64,000 nucleotides of DNA. It comes from Paenibacillus sambharensis. GTDB taxonomy: Bacteria; Bacillota; Bacilli; Paenibacillales; Paenibacillaceae. Positions 18,476-27,420 of this stretch are shown piece after piece. A program made the position numbers and the translations under genes. Below the pieces are notes generated by a model, which worked only from the letters and a program-made list of their open reading frames with translations, searched no databases and was not told the DNA's origin. The stretch spans positions 79,191 to 143,190 of the forward strand of contig NZ_QKRB01000041.1 in NCBI RefSeq assembly GCF_003233845.1. Reading direction: 5' to 3'. Positions within the stretch are counted from its first letter, which is position 1. Each line of letters starts with the position of its first letter.

Positions 18476-20497
18476 CTAATGATAGAAACGAGATTTGATC
18501 TGCCCGATAACGCCCTCAACTGTAAAGCCGTACTCGGAAATAACGCGAGCCGCTTTCGCCGAGGCGCCGAATTTGCGGATGCCGATCTGAAGCTTGCTGC
18601 CGCTGATGACGTCATCCCAGCCAGCCGGATATGCCATCTCGATCACAACGTTCTTCTCAACCTCCGGCAAGACAACGGAATTGCGGTACTCAACGGACTG
18701 TGCTTCAAAGAGCTCACGGCTTGGCATGCTGATGACACGTACGCCAATGCCTTCTTCAGCAAGCTTCGCACGAACATCCATCGCCAGACTGACTTCAGAG
18801 CCAGTGGCCACGATTTGCACCTCAGGCTTGCCGTTCTCTGCATCTGCGAGCACATAACCGCCTTTCGCAACGCCTTCGCGCGCCAGTGTCTTCGTGCCTT
18901 CCAGCACTGGTAGATTCTGTCGGGTAAGCGCCATAACGAACGGGCCCTCCTTCGCCTGCAGGGCATAATGCCATGCGGCCGAAGTTTCATTCGCATCAGC
19001 CGGACGGAACAGCGTCAGATCAGGGATCATCCGCAGGGACGGGATCTGTTCAATCGGCTGGTGGGTAGGACCGTCTTCGCCAACTGCAATGCTGTCATGT
19101 GTAAACACATAGACAACAGGCTGCTTCATCAATGCCGACAGCCGGATTGCCCCCCGCAGGTAGTCACTGAAGACAAGGAACGTACCGCCGTATACCTTCA
19201 AGCCGCCGTGCAGCGCCATGCCGTTAAGTGCGGTGCCCATTGCAAATTCCCGTACGCCGAACCAGAGATTGCGGCCTTCGTAGCTGTCCGAGCTGAAGTT
19301 GCCGTACTTGTTCATGGCCGTCATGTTCGAGCTCGCAAGGTCAGCCGATCCGCCTACAAGCTGTGGAACACGGTCAGCGAGAGCCTGGATGGCTTTTCCT
19401 GAAGCTACACGGGTCGAGATTTGGCTGCCATCAGCTTCATAGACCGGCAGATCGGTATCCCAGCCCTCCGGCAGCTCACCCTTGACAAGCTGCTCGAACT
19501 TCGCAGCTTCTTCAGGGAACGCTTGACGGTAACGGTTCAGCAGCTCCTCCCATTTCGCCTGCTCTGCAGCGCCGGTTTCCTTCACCTTGGCGAAATCCTG
19601 ATAGACTTCATCAGGCACATGGAAGTCAGGTTCAAGCGGCCAGCCGAGCGCTTCCTTGGTCAGCTTGAGCTCTTCCTCTCCGAGCGGGCTGCCGTGTGTG
19701 CCGCCATGTCCGCCCTTGCCTGCTTTGTTCGGGCTGCCGTATCCGATTGTTGTCTTGATCTCAATCAGAGTCGGACGGCCGGTCTCCGCTTTGGCCTGCT
19801 CGATTGCCGCCGAGATTGCAGCTACATCGTTCTGCTCATCCACCCGCAGATAATGCCAGCCGTACGATTCGAACCGGCCTTTAATATCTTCAGAGAAGGA
19901 CATGTTCAGCTCGCCGTCGAGTGAAATATCGTTTGAGTCATACAGAACGACCAGCTTGCCCAGCTTCAGATGGCCGGCCAGTGAAGCGGCTTCGCCCGCC
20001 ACACCTTCCATCAGATCACCGTCTCCGCAGATCGTATACGTGTAATGGTCAACCAGCTGGTAGCCTTCACGGTTATATACGGCACCTAGATGCGCTTCAG
20101 CCATCGCCATGCCGACAGCCATCGCAAAGCCCTGCCCAAGCGGACCAGTCGTCGCTTCCACACCGGCCGTGTGTCCAAATTCCGGATGGCCCGGTGTTCT
20201 GCTTCCCCACTGGCGAAACGCTTTCAAATCGTCCAGAGTCAGGTCGTAACCGCTCAGATGCAGCAAGCTGTACAGCAGCATGGAGCCATGTCCAGCAGAC
20301 AGCACGAACCGGTCGCGGTTAAACCACTCCGGGTTAGCCGGATTATGCTTCATCTGACGGGTCCACAGCGTATAGCCCATAGGCGCAGCCCCCATCGGCA
20401 TGCCGGGGTGTCCCATCTGTGCCTTCTCTACCGCGTCGATCGTCAGAGTCCGGATCGCATTGATGCTTAATGTTTCAATCGAGCTTGTTGAAATCAA
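18476..20497 (-). CDS. tkt: Transketolase
   Basis: A 673-residue thiamine diphosphate enzyme of full length for the family. It has the N-terminal [13 protein letters not shown] segment, the ThDP/metal motif [13 protein letters not shown] ending in the Asn of YDSNDIS, the pyrimidine-domain [15 protein letters not shown], and the C-terminal domain. It transfers two-carbon ketol units between pentose, heptulose and triose phosphates. The start is a TTG at 20497 with GGAGG 7 bases upstream. It is followed by the transaldolase gene and is divergent from a LysR-type regulator. A -10 TATAAT (20543-20548, minus strand) lacks a good -35, consistent with activator dependence. Confidence 0.97.
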   Translation of the reverse strand: MISTSSIETLSINAIRTLTIDAVEKAQMGHPGMPMGAAPMGYTLWTRQMKHNPANPEWFNRDRFVLSAGHGSMLLYSLLHLSGYDLTLDDLKAFRQWGSRTPGHPEFGHTAGVEATTGPLGQGFAMAVGMAMAEAHLGAVYNREGYQLVDHYTYTICGDGDLMEGVAGEAASLAGHLKLGKLVVLYDSNDISLDGELNMSFSEDIKGRFESYGWHYLRVDEQNDVAAISAAIEQAKAETGRPTLIEIKTTIGYGSPNKAGKGGHGGTHGSPLGEEELKLTKEALGWPLEPDFHVPDEVYQDFAKVKETGAAEQAKWEELLNRYRQAFPEEAAKFEQLVKGELPEGWDTDLPVYEADGSQISTRVASGKAIQALADRVPQLVGGSADLASSNMTAMNKYGNFSSDSYEGRNLWFGVREFAMGTALNGMALHGGLKVYGGTFLVFSDYLRGAIRLSALMKQPVVYVFTHDSIAVGEDGPTHQPIEQIPSLRMIPDLTLFRPADANETSAAWHYALQAKEGPFVMALTRQNLPVLEGTKTLAREGVAKGGYVLADAENGKPEVQIVATGSEVSLAMDVRAKLAEEGIGVRVISMPSRELFEAQSVEYRNSVVLPEVEKNVVIEMAYPAGWDDVISGSKLQIGIRKFGASAKAARVISEYGFTVEGVIGQIKSRFYH

Positions 20498-20556
20498 CTT
20501 GTTTCCTCCTTTAACAGCTGTTGATGCACCACTCCTGCCTCTATTATAATGATTGC

Positions 20557-20574
20557 ATTAGCTATATACGTAAT
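20557..20574. promoter_or_regulatory. Candidate LysR-type binding site in the tkt/lysR intergenic region
   Basis: ATTAGCTATATACGTAAT is an imperfect palindrome (14 of 18 positions match its reverse complement) and contains T-N11-A spacing. It covers the region where the -35 of the tkt promoter should be, next to the TATAAT at 20543-20548 on the minus strand. This is the usual place for LysR-type activator contact. Confidence 0.45.
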
Positions 20575-20609
20575 TAATAATTCAAATACCCGCTATAGAA
20601 GGTGTCTAT

Positions 20610-21491
20610 ATGATTAACTTTGAGTTATACAAGGTGTTTTATTTGACGGCCCAGCTGGGAAGCCTGTCCAAAGCCGCTAAAGCGTTATATATTACACAGC
20701 CAAGTGTCAGCCATGCCATCAAGCAGCTGGAGGAGGGTTTCGGCTTGGAGCTATTCTCCCGCACCTCGAAGGGTGTCGTGCTCACCAAGGAAGGTCAAGT
20801 GCTGCATTCTTACGTCGAACAGGCCTTTAACTTTCTCTCTCTTGCCGAAGACAAGATGGCCGAGCTGAAGAACCTGGAGGGCGGAGAGCTCCGCATCGGG
20901 GGCAGTGATTCGCTGTGCAAGCATTATCTGCTGCCCTATCTTGAAGTCTTTCACGCCCAGCATCCGAATGTTAAGATCCATCTCGTTCACGGCACCACAC
21001 CCGAAATCGTCTCCTACCTGAAGGAAGGCAAAATCGACTTGGGTGTTGTCCGCATGCCGGTCAACGATATTCAGTTAGAGGTTCGGGAAGGCATCCTAAT
21101 CCAGGACTGCTTCGTCGCCGGTTCGAAATACAGGGAGCTGTCCGGGCAAGTGCTTTCCCTTGAGAAGCTGCTCGACTATCCGATCATTCTCTTCTCCCGC
21201 AACAGCCATTCCCGCTATGCGATAACCGGCTTGTTCCGTGATCACGGTCTGGTATTGGCGCCGGAATTTGAACTGGGCAGTGTTGACCTGCTGATCGAAT
21301 TTGCCAAGACGGGTCTCGGAATCTCATATGTAACCAAGCAATTCGTAAGGAAGGAGCTTGAAGAGGAGAGCCTGTTCGAGATCAAGCTGGATGTGCCGAT
21401 TCCGCAATCGAGGGTTGGCATCATCACGCTCAAGAACATGCCTCTGACCAGTGCGGCCTCTGCCTTCATAGACCGTATTCCACTGGATTGA
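20610..21491 (+). CDS. LysR family transcriptional regulator
   Basis: A 293-residue LysR-type protein. The N-terminal winged helix contains GSLSKAAKALYITQPSVSHAIKQLEE, and the effector domain begins near residue 90 (LRIGGSDSLCKHYLLPYL). An AAGGTG site precedes the ATG by 5 bases. It is divergent from transketolase, and LysR-type proteins commonly regulate the divergent neighbour. A direct role in controlling tkt and fsa is therefore likely. The effector is unknown; a sugar phosphate, as for CbbR proteins, is one possibility by analogy. Confidence 0.92.
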   Translation: MINFELYKVFYLTAQLGSLSKAAKALYITQPSVSHAIKQLEEGFGLELFSRTSKGVVLTKEGQVLHSYVEQAFNFLSLAEDKMAELKNLEGGELRIGGSDSLCKHYLLPYLEVFHAQHPNVKIHLVHGTTPEIVSYLKEGKIDLGVVRMPVNDIQLEVREGILIQDCFVAGSKYRELSGQVLSLEKLLDYPIILFSRNSHSRYAITGLFRDHGLVLAPEFELGSVDLLIEFAKTGLGISYVTKQFVRKELEEESLFEIKLDVPIPQSRVGIITLKNMPLTSAASAFIDRIPLD

Positions 21492-21634
21492 TCTGCTGCC
21501 ATGCCCGCGGCTGACTGCCGGCTCTCAGCTGCGGAAGTGCTCAACAGACAGCCTGTTTGCCGCCCTGAACCAGCCCCCAAACATGAATGGGCACCCTGTC
21601 CTGTATAGCACCGGGCGCCCCTGATTCGAGTAAT

Positions 21635-21901
21635 CTATGATTGCCATCTGCTTCCGTCCGGATTGGGACAGCTCTTGTCCGCCAGCTTCGCTCTGACCCT
21701 TACAATGCACCCGCAAAACTTGCACGTATGCCCAAATGACAGCGACTCGCAGCCGCTGCAGGAAGCAAGCCTGCTTTCATACACATCATCCGCAACGCAG
21801 TCGAAGCCTCTTGATGCCAGCTTGTTAACCATGGCCTCAATCTGTGCCTCACTGACCTGCACATCTCTGGAGCAGCCTTTGCAGCCGTCCGTTTTCTCCA
21901 T
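21635..21901 (-). CDS. Small Cys-rich protein (DUF6171-like)
   Basis: An 88-residue protein with nine cysteines in pairs typical of zinc binding: CKGC near the N-terminus, then CSGCESL, CKFCGC and a final KSCPNP. The arrangement LASCSGCESLSFGHTC followed by CGCIVRVRAKLADKSCPNP is that of a family seen in many Bacilli (DUF6171). It probably binds zinc in the cytoplasm. No catalytic role is known. A GGGAGG site precedes the ATG. It stands alone between the LysR gene and the esterase gene. Confidence 0.8.
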   Translation of the reverse strand: MEKTDGCKGCSRDVQVSEAQIEAMVNKLASRGFDCVADDVYESRLASCSGCESLSFGHTCKFCGCIVRVRAKLADKSCPNPDGSRWQS

Positions 21902-22002
21902 CTCTTATGCCTCCCAACCATGCTGGCGCCTGTTAATATTAAGATAAGCAGCAGTCTATATGTACCCTATTATACAGGAAACAAGCAGGCCGGGAAGCGG
22001 TG

Positions 22003-22812
22003 TCATTCAACAAACCCGTTCGTCCTCAGCCATGATTCAAGAGCCGCGCTCCAGCCGCTGACATGCCGGCTGTCCTCAGCCAGACCCATTCCATGCCGGC
22101 CGCTTGCATAGACATGCAGGTCAAACAGCACCCCGTTACGCCGGAGAGCTGTGGCAAACGCCAGGCTGTTATCCACCGGAACAGCGCCATCATCGGAAGT
22201 GTGCCATAGGAAAGCAGGCGGCGTATCCGGGGTGACATGCCGTTCATTGGAGAGCAGTTCTATGAGCTCAGGGTCTGGATCGGTCCCAAGCAGGCTTTCA
22301 CGGGAACCCTGATGCGTATAATTATCCTGCATCGTAATGACCGGATAACACAGCATAGTCAGGTCAGGACGGCTGGAAAGCCGTTCTACCGCATCCTTCG
22401 CGTCAGACTGGCCCGCGTCATAATGAACACCTGCCGTGGACGCAACATGTCCGCCCGCCGAGAATCCCAGCACACCTACACGCGCCGGGTCGACCCCAAG
22501 CGCAGAAGCGCGGTGCCTGACCGTCCGGATTGCGCGCTGTACATCCAGCTTGGCACACGGATAACGGTAAGGCGCCACCCGGTAGCGAAGCACGAAGGCA
22601 GCAATTCCCATCTCGCTTAGCCGTTCCGCGATTGGTCCTCCCTCATGCTCTGCCCGGTATACATACCCGCCGCCAGGGCATACAATAACCGCTGCTCCGC
22701 TGGGCTTTCCCTGAGCCGGGTACACCGTAAGAGCAGGCTCATGCTCCAGCCCGGTTCCTTCCGCGAGCGGTGCCCCTTCCGGCCACAATACAATCTCTTC
22801 TCTGTCCATCAT
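22003..22812 (-). CDS. Alpha/beta hydrolase (acetyl xylan esterase / carbohydrate esterase-like)
   Basis: A 269-residue alpha/beta-hydrolase. The oxyanion segment is VIVCPGGGYVYRAEHEG, the nucleophile motif is GFSAGGH, the Asp lies in WHTSDDGAVP and the His in SGRHGMGL. The form without signal peptide and with CPGGGY is shared by bacterial acetyl esterases acting on xylan-derived or other acetylated sugars, and fits the plant-polysaccharide setting; the substrate is an inference. It overlaps the end of the HAD hydrolase gene by 4 bases, so the two are translationally coupled. Confidence 0.87.
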   Translation of the reverse strand: MMDREEIVLWPEGAPLAEGTGLEHEPALTVYPAQGKPSGAAVIVCPGGGYVYRAEHEGGPIAERLSEMGIAAFVLRYRVAPYRYPCAKLDVQRAIRTVRHRASALGVDPARVGVLGFSAGGHVASTAGVHYDAGQSDAKDAVERLSSRPDLTMLCYPVITMQDNYTHQGSRESLLGTDPDPELIELLSNERHVTPDTPPAFLWHTSDDGAVPVDNSLAFATALRRNGVLFDLHVYASGRHGMGLAEDSRHVSGWSAALESWLRTNGFVE

Positions 22813-23579
22813 TCCTGCTTCAACCTTCCTTCCGCCAGAGCCGCTTCCCTTCCGGCAGCAAGGCCGTACAAACGGGAAGCAAGCCCTTCGAATGTTGTTA
22901 CTGTCATCTCCGGCATCTGCCCCTCGCCCGGCTCGGCATTCCGCTTGTTATACCAAATGCACTGCCAGCCGGCCACCCGTGCGCCCACTACATCATTAGC
23001 CCACGAATCCCCGATATAGATGCTGTTCTCCGGACGTGTGCCCGTTACCCGGTTCGCATGCTCGAAAATGCGTGCATCTGGCTTGGCAATGCCGACTGCC
23101 CCAGAGATGAAGATATGCTCATCCGGAATAAACCAGTCGATCTGCAGCGCGGCCGCCTTGCGGCGCTGATGCTCCGCCGGACCGTTCGTAATGACGCCGA
23201 TGGTCCAGCCGCTCCGCTCCAGCTCGATCAAGCAGTCCGCAACGCCGGGCAGCAGCTTGATACGCCCCTGCTCCGCCAGGTACTCGTCCTGAATCTTGGA
23301 GCAGGCATCCTCCTCGAGATGAATATCAAACTCGGCGAATGCCTTTTGAATCCGCAGCACCCGCATAACATCAAGCGGCAGCTCGCCGCGCAAATACGGC
23401 TCCCATAATTCATCGCTGTGCTTGCGTACGGTGCGGAACAGATCAGCTGCCGGCACCTTGGCCAGCAGCTCGCCGGGGACATGACGCTCGGCGGCTGTCT
23501 GGAACGGGATCAGCTGGTCGTAGAGTGTATCATCCAGATCGAAAAATACGGCTTTACGGTTTGCGTTTGGTTGGTTCAT
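22809..23579 (-). CDS. HAD family hydrolase
   Basis: A 256-residue haloacid dehalogenase-fold phosphatase with all four motifs: the nucleophile FFDLDDTLYD, motif II VITNG, the Lys in IAKPDARIF, and the acidic IGDSWANDVVGA. The cap domain lies between motifs I and II (subclass C1). Members dephosphorylate small metabolites such as nucleotides or sugar phosphates; the substrate is not evident. It is coupled by a 4-base overlap to the esterase gene that follows. It starts 143 bases downstream of the end of the L-galactose operon, with no clear terminator between. Confidence 0.9.
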   Translation of the reverse strand: MNQPNANRKAVFFDLDDTLYDQLIPFQTAAERHVPGELLAKVPAADLFRTVRKHSDELWEPYLRGELPLDVMRVLRIQKAFAEFDIHLEEDACSKIQDEYLAEQGRIKLLPGVADCLIELERSGWTIGVITNGPAEHQRRKAAALQIDWFIPDEHIFISGAVGIAKPDARIFEHANRVTGTRPENSIYIGDSWANDVVGARVAGWQCIWYNKRNAEPGEGQMPEMTVTTFEGLASRLYGLAAGREAALAEGRLKQE

Positions 23580-23722
23580 GACTAGAAAACTCCTCTCAGG
23601 TGCCCTTGTTGATACCCTGGCTTGTTTTCTATCAGTATACCTGACCTTCAGCCGTTATCGAAGCATTTCCTCACATTCATCCGCCCGATTCCTCAAGATT
23701 GCTAGACTTAAGTCTGTTCCTC

Positions 23723-24778
23723 TTAAAGCTCGATCATCGCCTTCAGCACGCTGGAGGCCGGGCTGGTCCATTCCTGGAACTGTTCCGCAGCCTCGCCAAA
23801 CGGACACCGGTGCGATATGTAGGAACCCGCATCGGCTTGCCCCGTACGCAGCGTCTCCGCAACCAGCAAAAAGTCCTCTATGGTTGCATTGCGGCTTCCC
23901 ATCAGAGTCATCTCTCGCTTGTGAAACTCCGGGTCGCTGAAGGTTAGATCGCCCTTCACCAGCCCTACATACACCAGCCTTCCGCCATGAGCTACATAAC
24001 GGAAGGCCGCGGTCATGGAATGCCTGCTGCCCGTAGCATCGAAGACAGCTGCCGGAAAGTCTCCGTCCGTAAGCTCCGCAATGCGCCGCTCGGCATCATC
24101 ACCGGCAACAACCGTCTCATCCGCTCCCGCCCACTCCCTGCAGTGCGCCAACCTGTCCATGCTCAAATCCATGGCGATAACCCTCGCCCCCGCCCTCCTT
24201 GCAGCGGCCATGACGCCAAGCCCGATAGGACCGCCGCCAATGACCAGGACGTTCTCCCCGTGCTCTAGAGCAGCCCGTCTGACAGCATGCATCCCGATGC
24301 TGAGCGGCTCCATAACAGCAGTCTGGTCCAGCGTCAATCCGCTCGTGCGGATCAGATTAGTGAGCGGAACCGTCACCCGTTCCTGCATCCCGCCGTCCGC
24401 ATGCACGCCCATGACCCGCATGCTGCTGCAGCAGTTCATCTTGCCGGAACGACAGGCCATACAGGACCCGCAGTGCAGATAAGGAATGATGCAGACCTGG
24501 TCCCCGGCATGAAGTACCGATTGCTTCCCGTCGAGCCCCATCACCTTACCCTCTTGATCCCAGCCGTCGGGACCTACCGCTTCCACTACGCCTGCAAGCT
24601 CATGTCCGAGCACACGCGGATAAGTAAAATAGGGCTGGTTGCCCTGGTAAGCATGCAAATCCGTGCCGCAAACCCCGATCCGGCGAATGCGTATCAGCGC
24701 TTCACCGGCTGCCGGAACGGGCACCGGACGCTCGGCATTCACGAGCCGCCCCGCCTTTTCACATATGATGGCCTGCAT
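23723..24778 (-). CDS. Zn-dependent alcohol dehydrogenase, probable L-galactonate 5-dehydrogenase (LgoD/YjjN type)
   Basis: A 351-residue medium-chain dehydrogenase. Catalytic zinc ligands are in GVCGTDLHAYQGNQPYF and PRVLGHELAG; structural zinc is held by the four Cys of CGSCMACRSGKMNC; NAD binding is at VIGGGPIGLGVMAAA. Segments such as NQPYFTYPRVLGHE, MGVHADGG and DPEFHKREMTLMGSRNAT follow E. coli LgoD (YjjN), which oxidises L-galactonate to D-tagaturonate. It is the last of five genes in one operon that includes tagaturonate reductase, so this role is strongly favoured over a sorbitol or threonine dehydrogenase. A GGAG site precedes the ATG. Confidence 0.85.
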   Translation of the reverse strand: MQAIICEKAGRLVNAERPVPVPAAGEALIRIRRIGVCGTDLHAYQGNQPYFTYPRVLGHELAGVVEAVGPDGWDQEGKVMGLDGKQSVLHAGDQVCIIPYLHCGSCMACRSGKMNCCSSMRVMGVHADGGMQERVTVPLTNLIRTSGLTLDQTAVMEPLSIGMHAVRRAALEHGENVLVIGGGPIGLGVMAAARRAGARVIAMDLSMDRLAHCREWAGADETVVAGDDAERRIAELTDGDFPAAVFDATGSRHSMTAAFRYVAHGGRLVYVGLVKGDLTFSDPEFHKREMTLMGSRNATIEDFLLVAETLRTGQADAGSYISHRCPFGEAAEQFQEWTSPASSVLKAMIEL

Positions 24779-24820
24779 CTATTCCAGCTCCTTCATCCCT
24801 GGCCCCTATTCACATAAGGA

Positions 24821-25771
24821 TCAGGCTCTAATCGTTTGGTTATATTCCTCCCGCCCGCTCGGCCAGCTCCTTCCCTGCACGGGTGCCAATATGGCGAGCA
24901 CCTTCCGCAGCAGCTCCCGATCCATCGGCTCATCCGTCCAGCTGATGTTGCGGGTGATATTGGCGCTGCTGGCGGTACTCACGAGTGTCGTGGGAATCCG
25001 CTCATCAGCCGTAGCGAACTGGATGGCAAGCTTCGCGATGTCGCTGCCGTGCGACTCGCAGCAGCGGGCTGCCTCATGGCAGGCGCGCCGGATATCCTCG
25101 GAAGCCGGATGCCATTCAGGAGCCGGGCGCATGCTGAGCAGCCCCATGGACAGCGGTGAAGCGTTGACTAAGCCGGCCCGCTTCGCTTCAAGCAGCGGCA
25201 GGAGTTCCAGCAGCGTTGTATCATTCAGCGAGTAATGGCAGTAGGAGAGAATGACATCGGCAGGCGCCGCCTCGTCCTCCAGCGACCTTGCCAAGACAGA
25301 CAGCGGAAGGCCTGAGATGCCGCTGAATCTTATCACACCCTGCCGCTTCAGCTCCCGCAGTGTCTCGAACGCTTCTGCTGCCACTTCTTCATAAGGAACA
25401 AACTCGATATCATGCAGGAAGAGTATATCCAGATAATCGGTATGCAGCCGTCTGCAGCTCTCCTCCACACTGCGCAGAATACGCTCCCGGCTGTAATCGA
25501 ATTCCCGCTCGCCATACCTGCCGGCCTTGGTTGCAAGCAGGTACCTGTCACGCGCCACCTGACTCAGCGCCTCACCGAGCACCGTCTCCGCCTTTGTTAA
25601 ACCATAATAGGGAGATACATCAATCAGATTGATACCGCCATCAAGCGCCGCATGCACGGTTCTTATGCTCTCCAGGTCGTCGGTTTCCCGGAATACGGAG
25701 CCCAGTGATGAAGCCCCGAAGCTGAGAACCGACACCTTCTCGCCCGTGCTTCCGAGCGGTCTGTATTTCAT
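24821..25771 (-). CDS. Aldo/keto reductase, probable L-galactose 1-dehydrogenase
   Basis: A 316-residue aldo/keto reductase. The tetrad is Asp and Tyr in LIDVSPYYG, Lys in LLATKAG and His in LFLHDIEF. The stretches HDIEF, GVIRFSGISGLPL, DVILSYCHYSLND, LVNASPLSMGLL and PEWHPAS follow plant L-galactose dehydrogenase closely, more so than generic AKRs. It would oxidise L-galactose (or L-fucose, which has the same configuration) with NAD to the lactone. It lies in the operon with a lactonase, an L-galactonate dehydrogenase, UxaB and UxaA, which supports L-galactose. GGGAGGGG precedes the ATG. The gap to the gene upstream is 34 bases. Confidence 0.87.
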   Translation of the reverse strand: MKYRPLGSTGEKVSVLSFGASSLGSVFRETDDLESIRTVHAALDGGINLIDVSPYYGLTKAETVLGEALSQVARDRYLLATKAGRYGEREFDYSRERILRSVEESCRRLHTDYLDILFLHDIEFVPYEEVAAEAFETLRELKRQGVIRFSGISGLPLSVLARSLEDEAAPADVILSYCHYSLNDTTLLELLPLLEAKRAGLVNASPLSMGLLSMRPAPEWHPASEDIRRACHEAARCCESHGSDIAKLAIQFATADERIPTTLVSTASSANITRNISWTDEPMDRELLRKVLAILAPVQGRSWPSGREEYNQTIRA

Positions 25772-25805
25772 CCGTTACCCCTCCCGCTGTCATGCTGTTC
25801 TTGCG

Positions 25806-27416
25806 CTATAGAATAACGCCGTCCTTGAAGATCGCAATTTCCTTGAAGCCGTTGGTTTCATTGTGCGTTTGTGCCTCGCCGGAAGCGAGTGAAATCAGGT
25901 AATCCCACAGCGATTCAGTCAACGATGCCATCGATTCCCCTTCCAGCAGCCTGCCTGCGTTAAAATCAATCCAGTTGCGCTTGCGTGCCGCCAGCTCGCT
26001 GTTCGTCGAAATTTTCACAGTAGGAACCGGTCCGCCGAACGGCGTGCCGCGCCCTGTTGTGAACAGCACAATATGAGCACCGGCTGCGGACAGCGCGGTG
26101 ACGGAGACCAGATCGTTGCCCGGCGCTTCAAGCAGTGTAAGACCAGGAAGCGAAGCACGGCCGCCATATGGCAGAACATCCGTAACAGCCGCATGGCCGC
26201 CCTTCTGTGTGCAGCCGAGTGATTTTTCCTCGAGTGTGCTGATTCCGCCCGCTTTGTTTCCCGGTGACGGATTCTCGTAGACCTCCTGGCCATGGCGGAT
26301 AAAATACTGCTTGAAATCGTTAACCAGATCCACGATCCGGCTGAACACCTGCTCATTCGCGGCCCGGTTCATCAGGATGGTCTCCGCGCCGAACATTTCC
26401 GGCACCTCGGTCAGGATCGCTGTTCCGCCGGCTGCAATCAGCTTGTCGGATACAGCGCCTACGAGCGGATTGGCGGTGATACCCGACAAGCCGTCTGAAC
26501 CTCCGCATTTGAGCCCCAGCTTAAGCTTGGAGACCGGCACAGGCTCACGCTGATAGCGTTCTGCGTAAGCAACCAGCTCCTCCAGCAGTTCAAGTCCCGC
26601 TTCCAGCTCATCCTCTTCATCCTGCGACCTCATAAATTTAACCCGCTCGGGATCAGCATCGCCGATCACAGCCTTGAATGAATCAATCTGGTTGTTCTCG
26701 CAGCCAAGCCCGACCACAAGCACGCCTACGGCATTCGGATGGTTGACAAGGGAAGCCAGCAGCTTCTGCGTATACGTCAAGTCATCCCCTAGCTGCGAGC
26801 AGCCGAACGGATGTGCAAAATGGTGTATCCCGTCCACCCGGCCTTCGTACATTGTGCTGGCGCGCCGTGCCAAAATCTCGCAGGTCTTATTGATGCAGCC
26901 CACCGTATTAATGATCCAGATTTCATTACGGATACCGACCTCGCCATTGCTGCGCACGTACCCCTGAAAGGTCCGGGAAGCCAGCCTGTTCGCAAGAGTC
27001 GAAGGATCGGCAGCAGCAGTGCTTCCAGTACTGTCAGCAGATCCGGTCGAAGCCTCTGCCGAAACGCCCGCTGCTGTCTCTGCAGCGGACCGGCTGGCCC
27101 CATCCTGACCCGGCTCATATGTGTAGTCCAGCACACCCTTCAGACCGCTTGTTATGTTATGCGTATGCACCCAGCTGCCCGGCTCAATATCCTGCTTGGC
27201 GACGCCGATGGAATAGCCGAATTTTAGGATATGCTCTCCTGCACTCACCCGGCGTGTCAGCATCTTATGTCCTTTGGGGATGGTATCAGCTGCAGTCAGC
27301 CTGCCCTCGCTGCTCACCTCTTCTGCAGTTAGCCCTTCCAATACTGATCCGGCAGGAATTTCCTCCAGCGCAATGACGACATGATCTTGATCGTGTAGAC
27401 GAATCCATCTGCTCAT
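25806..27416 (-). CDS. uxaA: Altronate dehydratase (UxaA), SAF domain fused by a long linker
   Basis: A 536-residue dehydratase of the UxaA/GarD family. Residues 1-100 form the SAF-type N-terminal domain (MSRWIRLHDQDHVVIAL). An Ala/Ser/Thr/Gly-rich low-complexity linker spans roughly residues 108-145. The catalytic domain follows: FQGYVRSNGEVGIRNE, HPFGCSQLGDD, LGLKCGGSDGLSGITANPLVG and FTTGRGTPFGGPVPTVKI. The enzyme dehydrates D-altronate to 2-keto-3-deoxy-D-gluconate. The linker makes it longer than usual (about 490-500). It starts 4 bases after the uxaB stop codon, with GGAG 8 bases before the ATG, and its product leaves the pathway towards KDG kinase and aldolase encoded elsewhere. Confidence 0.93.
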   Translation of the reverse strand: MSRWIRLHDQDHVVIALEEIPAGSVLEGLTAEEVSSEGRLTAADTIPKGHKMLTRRVSAGEHILKFGYSIGVAKQDIEPGSWVHTHNITSGLKGVLDYTYEPGQDGASRSAAETAAGVSAEASTGSADSTGSTAAADPSTLANRLASRTFQGYVRSNGEVGIRNEIWIINTVGCINKTCEILARRASTMYEGRVDGIHHFAHPFGCSQLGDDLTYTQKLLASLVNHPNAVGVLVVGLGCENNQIDSFKAVIGDADPERVKFMRSQDEEDELEAGLELLEELVAYAERYQREPVPVSKLKLGLKCGGSDGLSGITANPLVGAVSDKLIAAGGTAILTEVPEMFGAETILMNRAANEQVFSRIVDLVNDFKQYFIRHGQEVYENPSPGNKAGGISTLEEKSLGCTQKGGHAAVTDVLPYGGRASLPGLTLLEAPGNDLVSVTALSAAGAHIVLFTTGRGTPFGGPVPTVKISTNSELAARKRNWIDFNAGRLLEGESMASLTESLWDYLISLASGEAQTHNETNGFKEIAIFKDGVIL

Positions 27417-27420
27417 CTCA

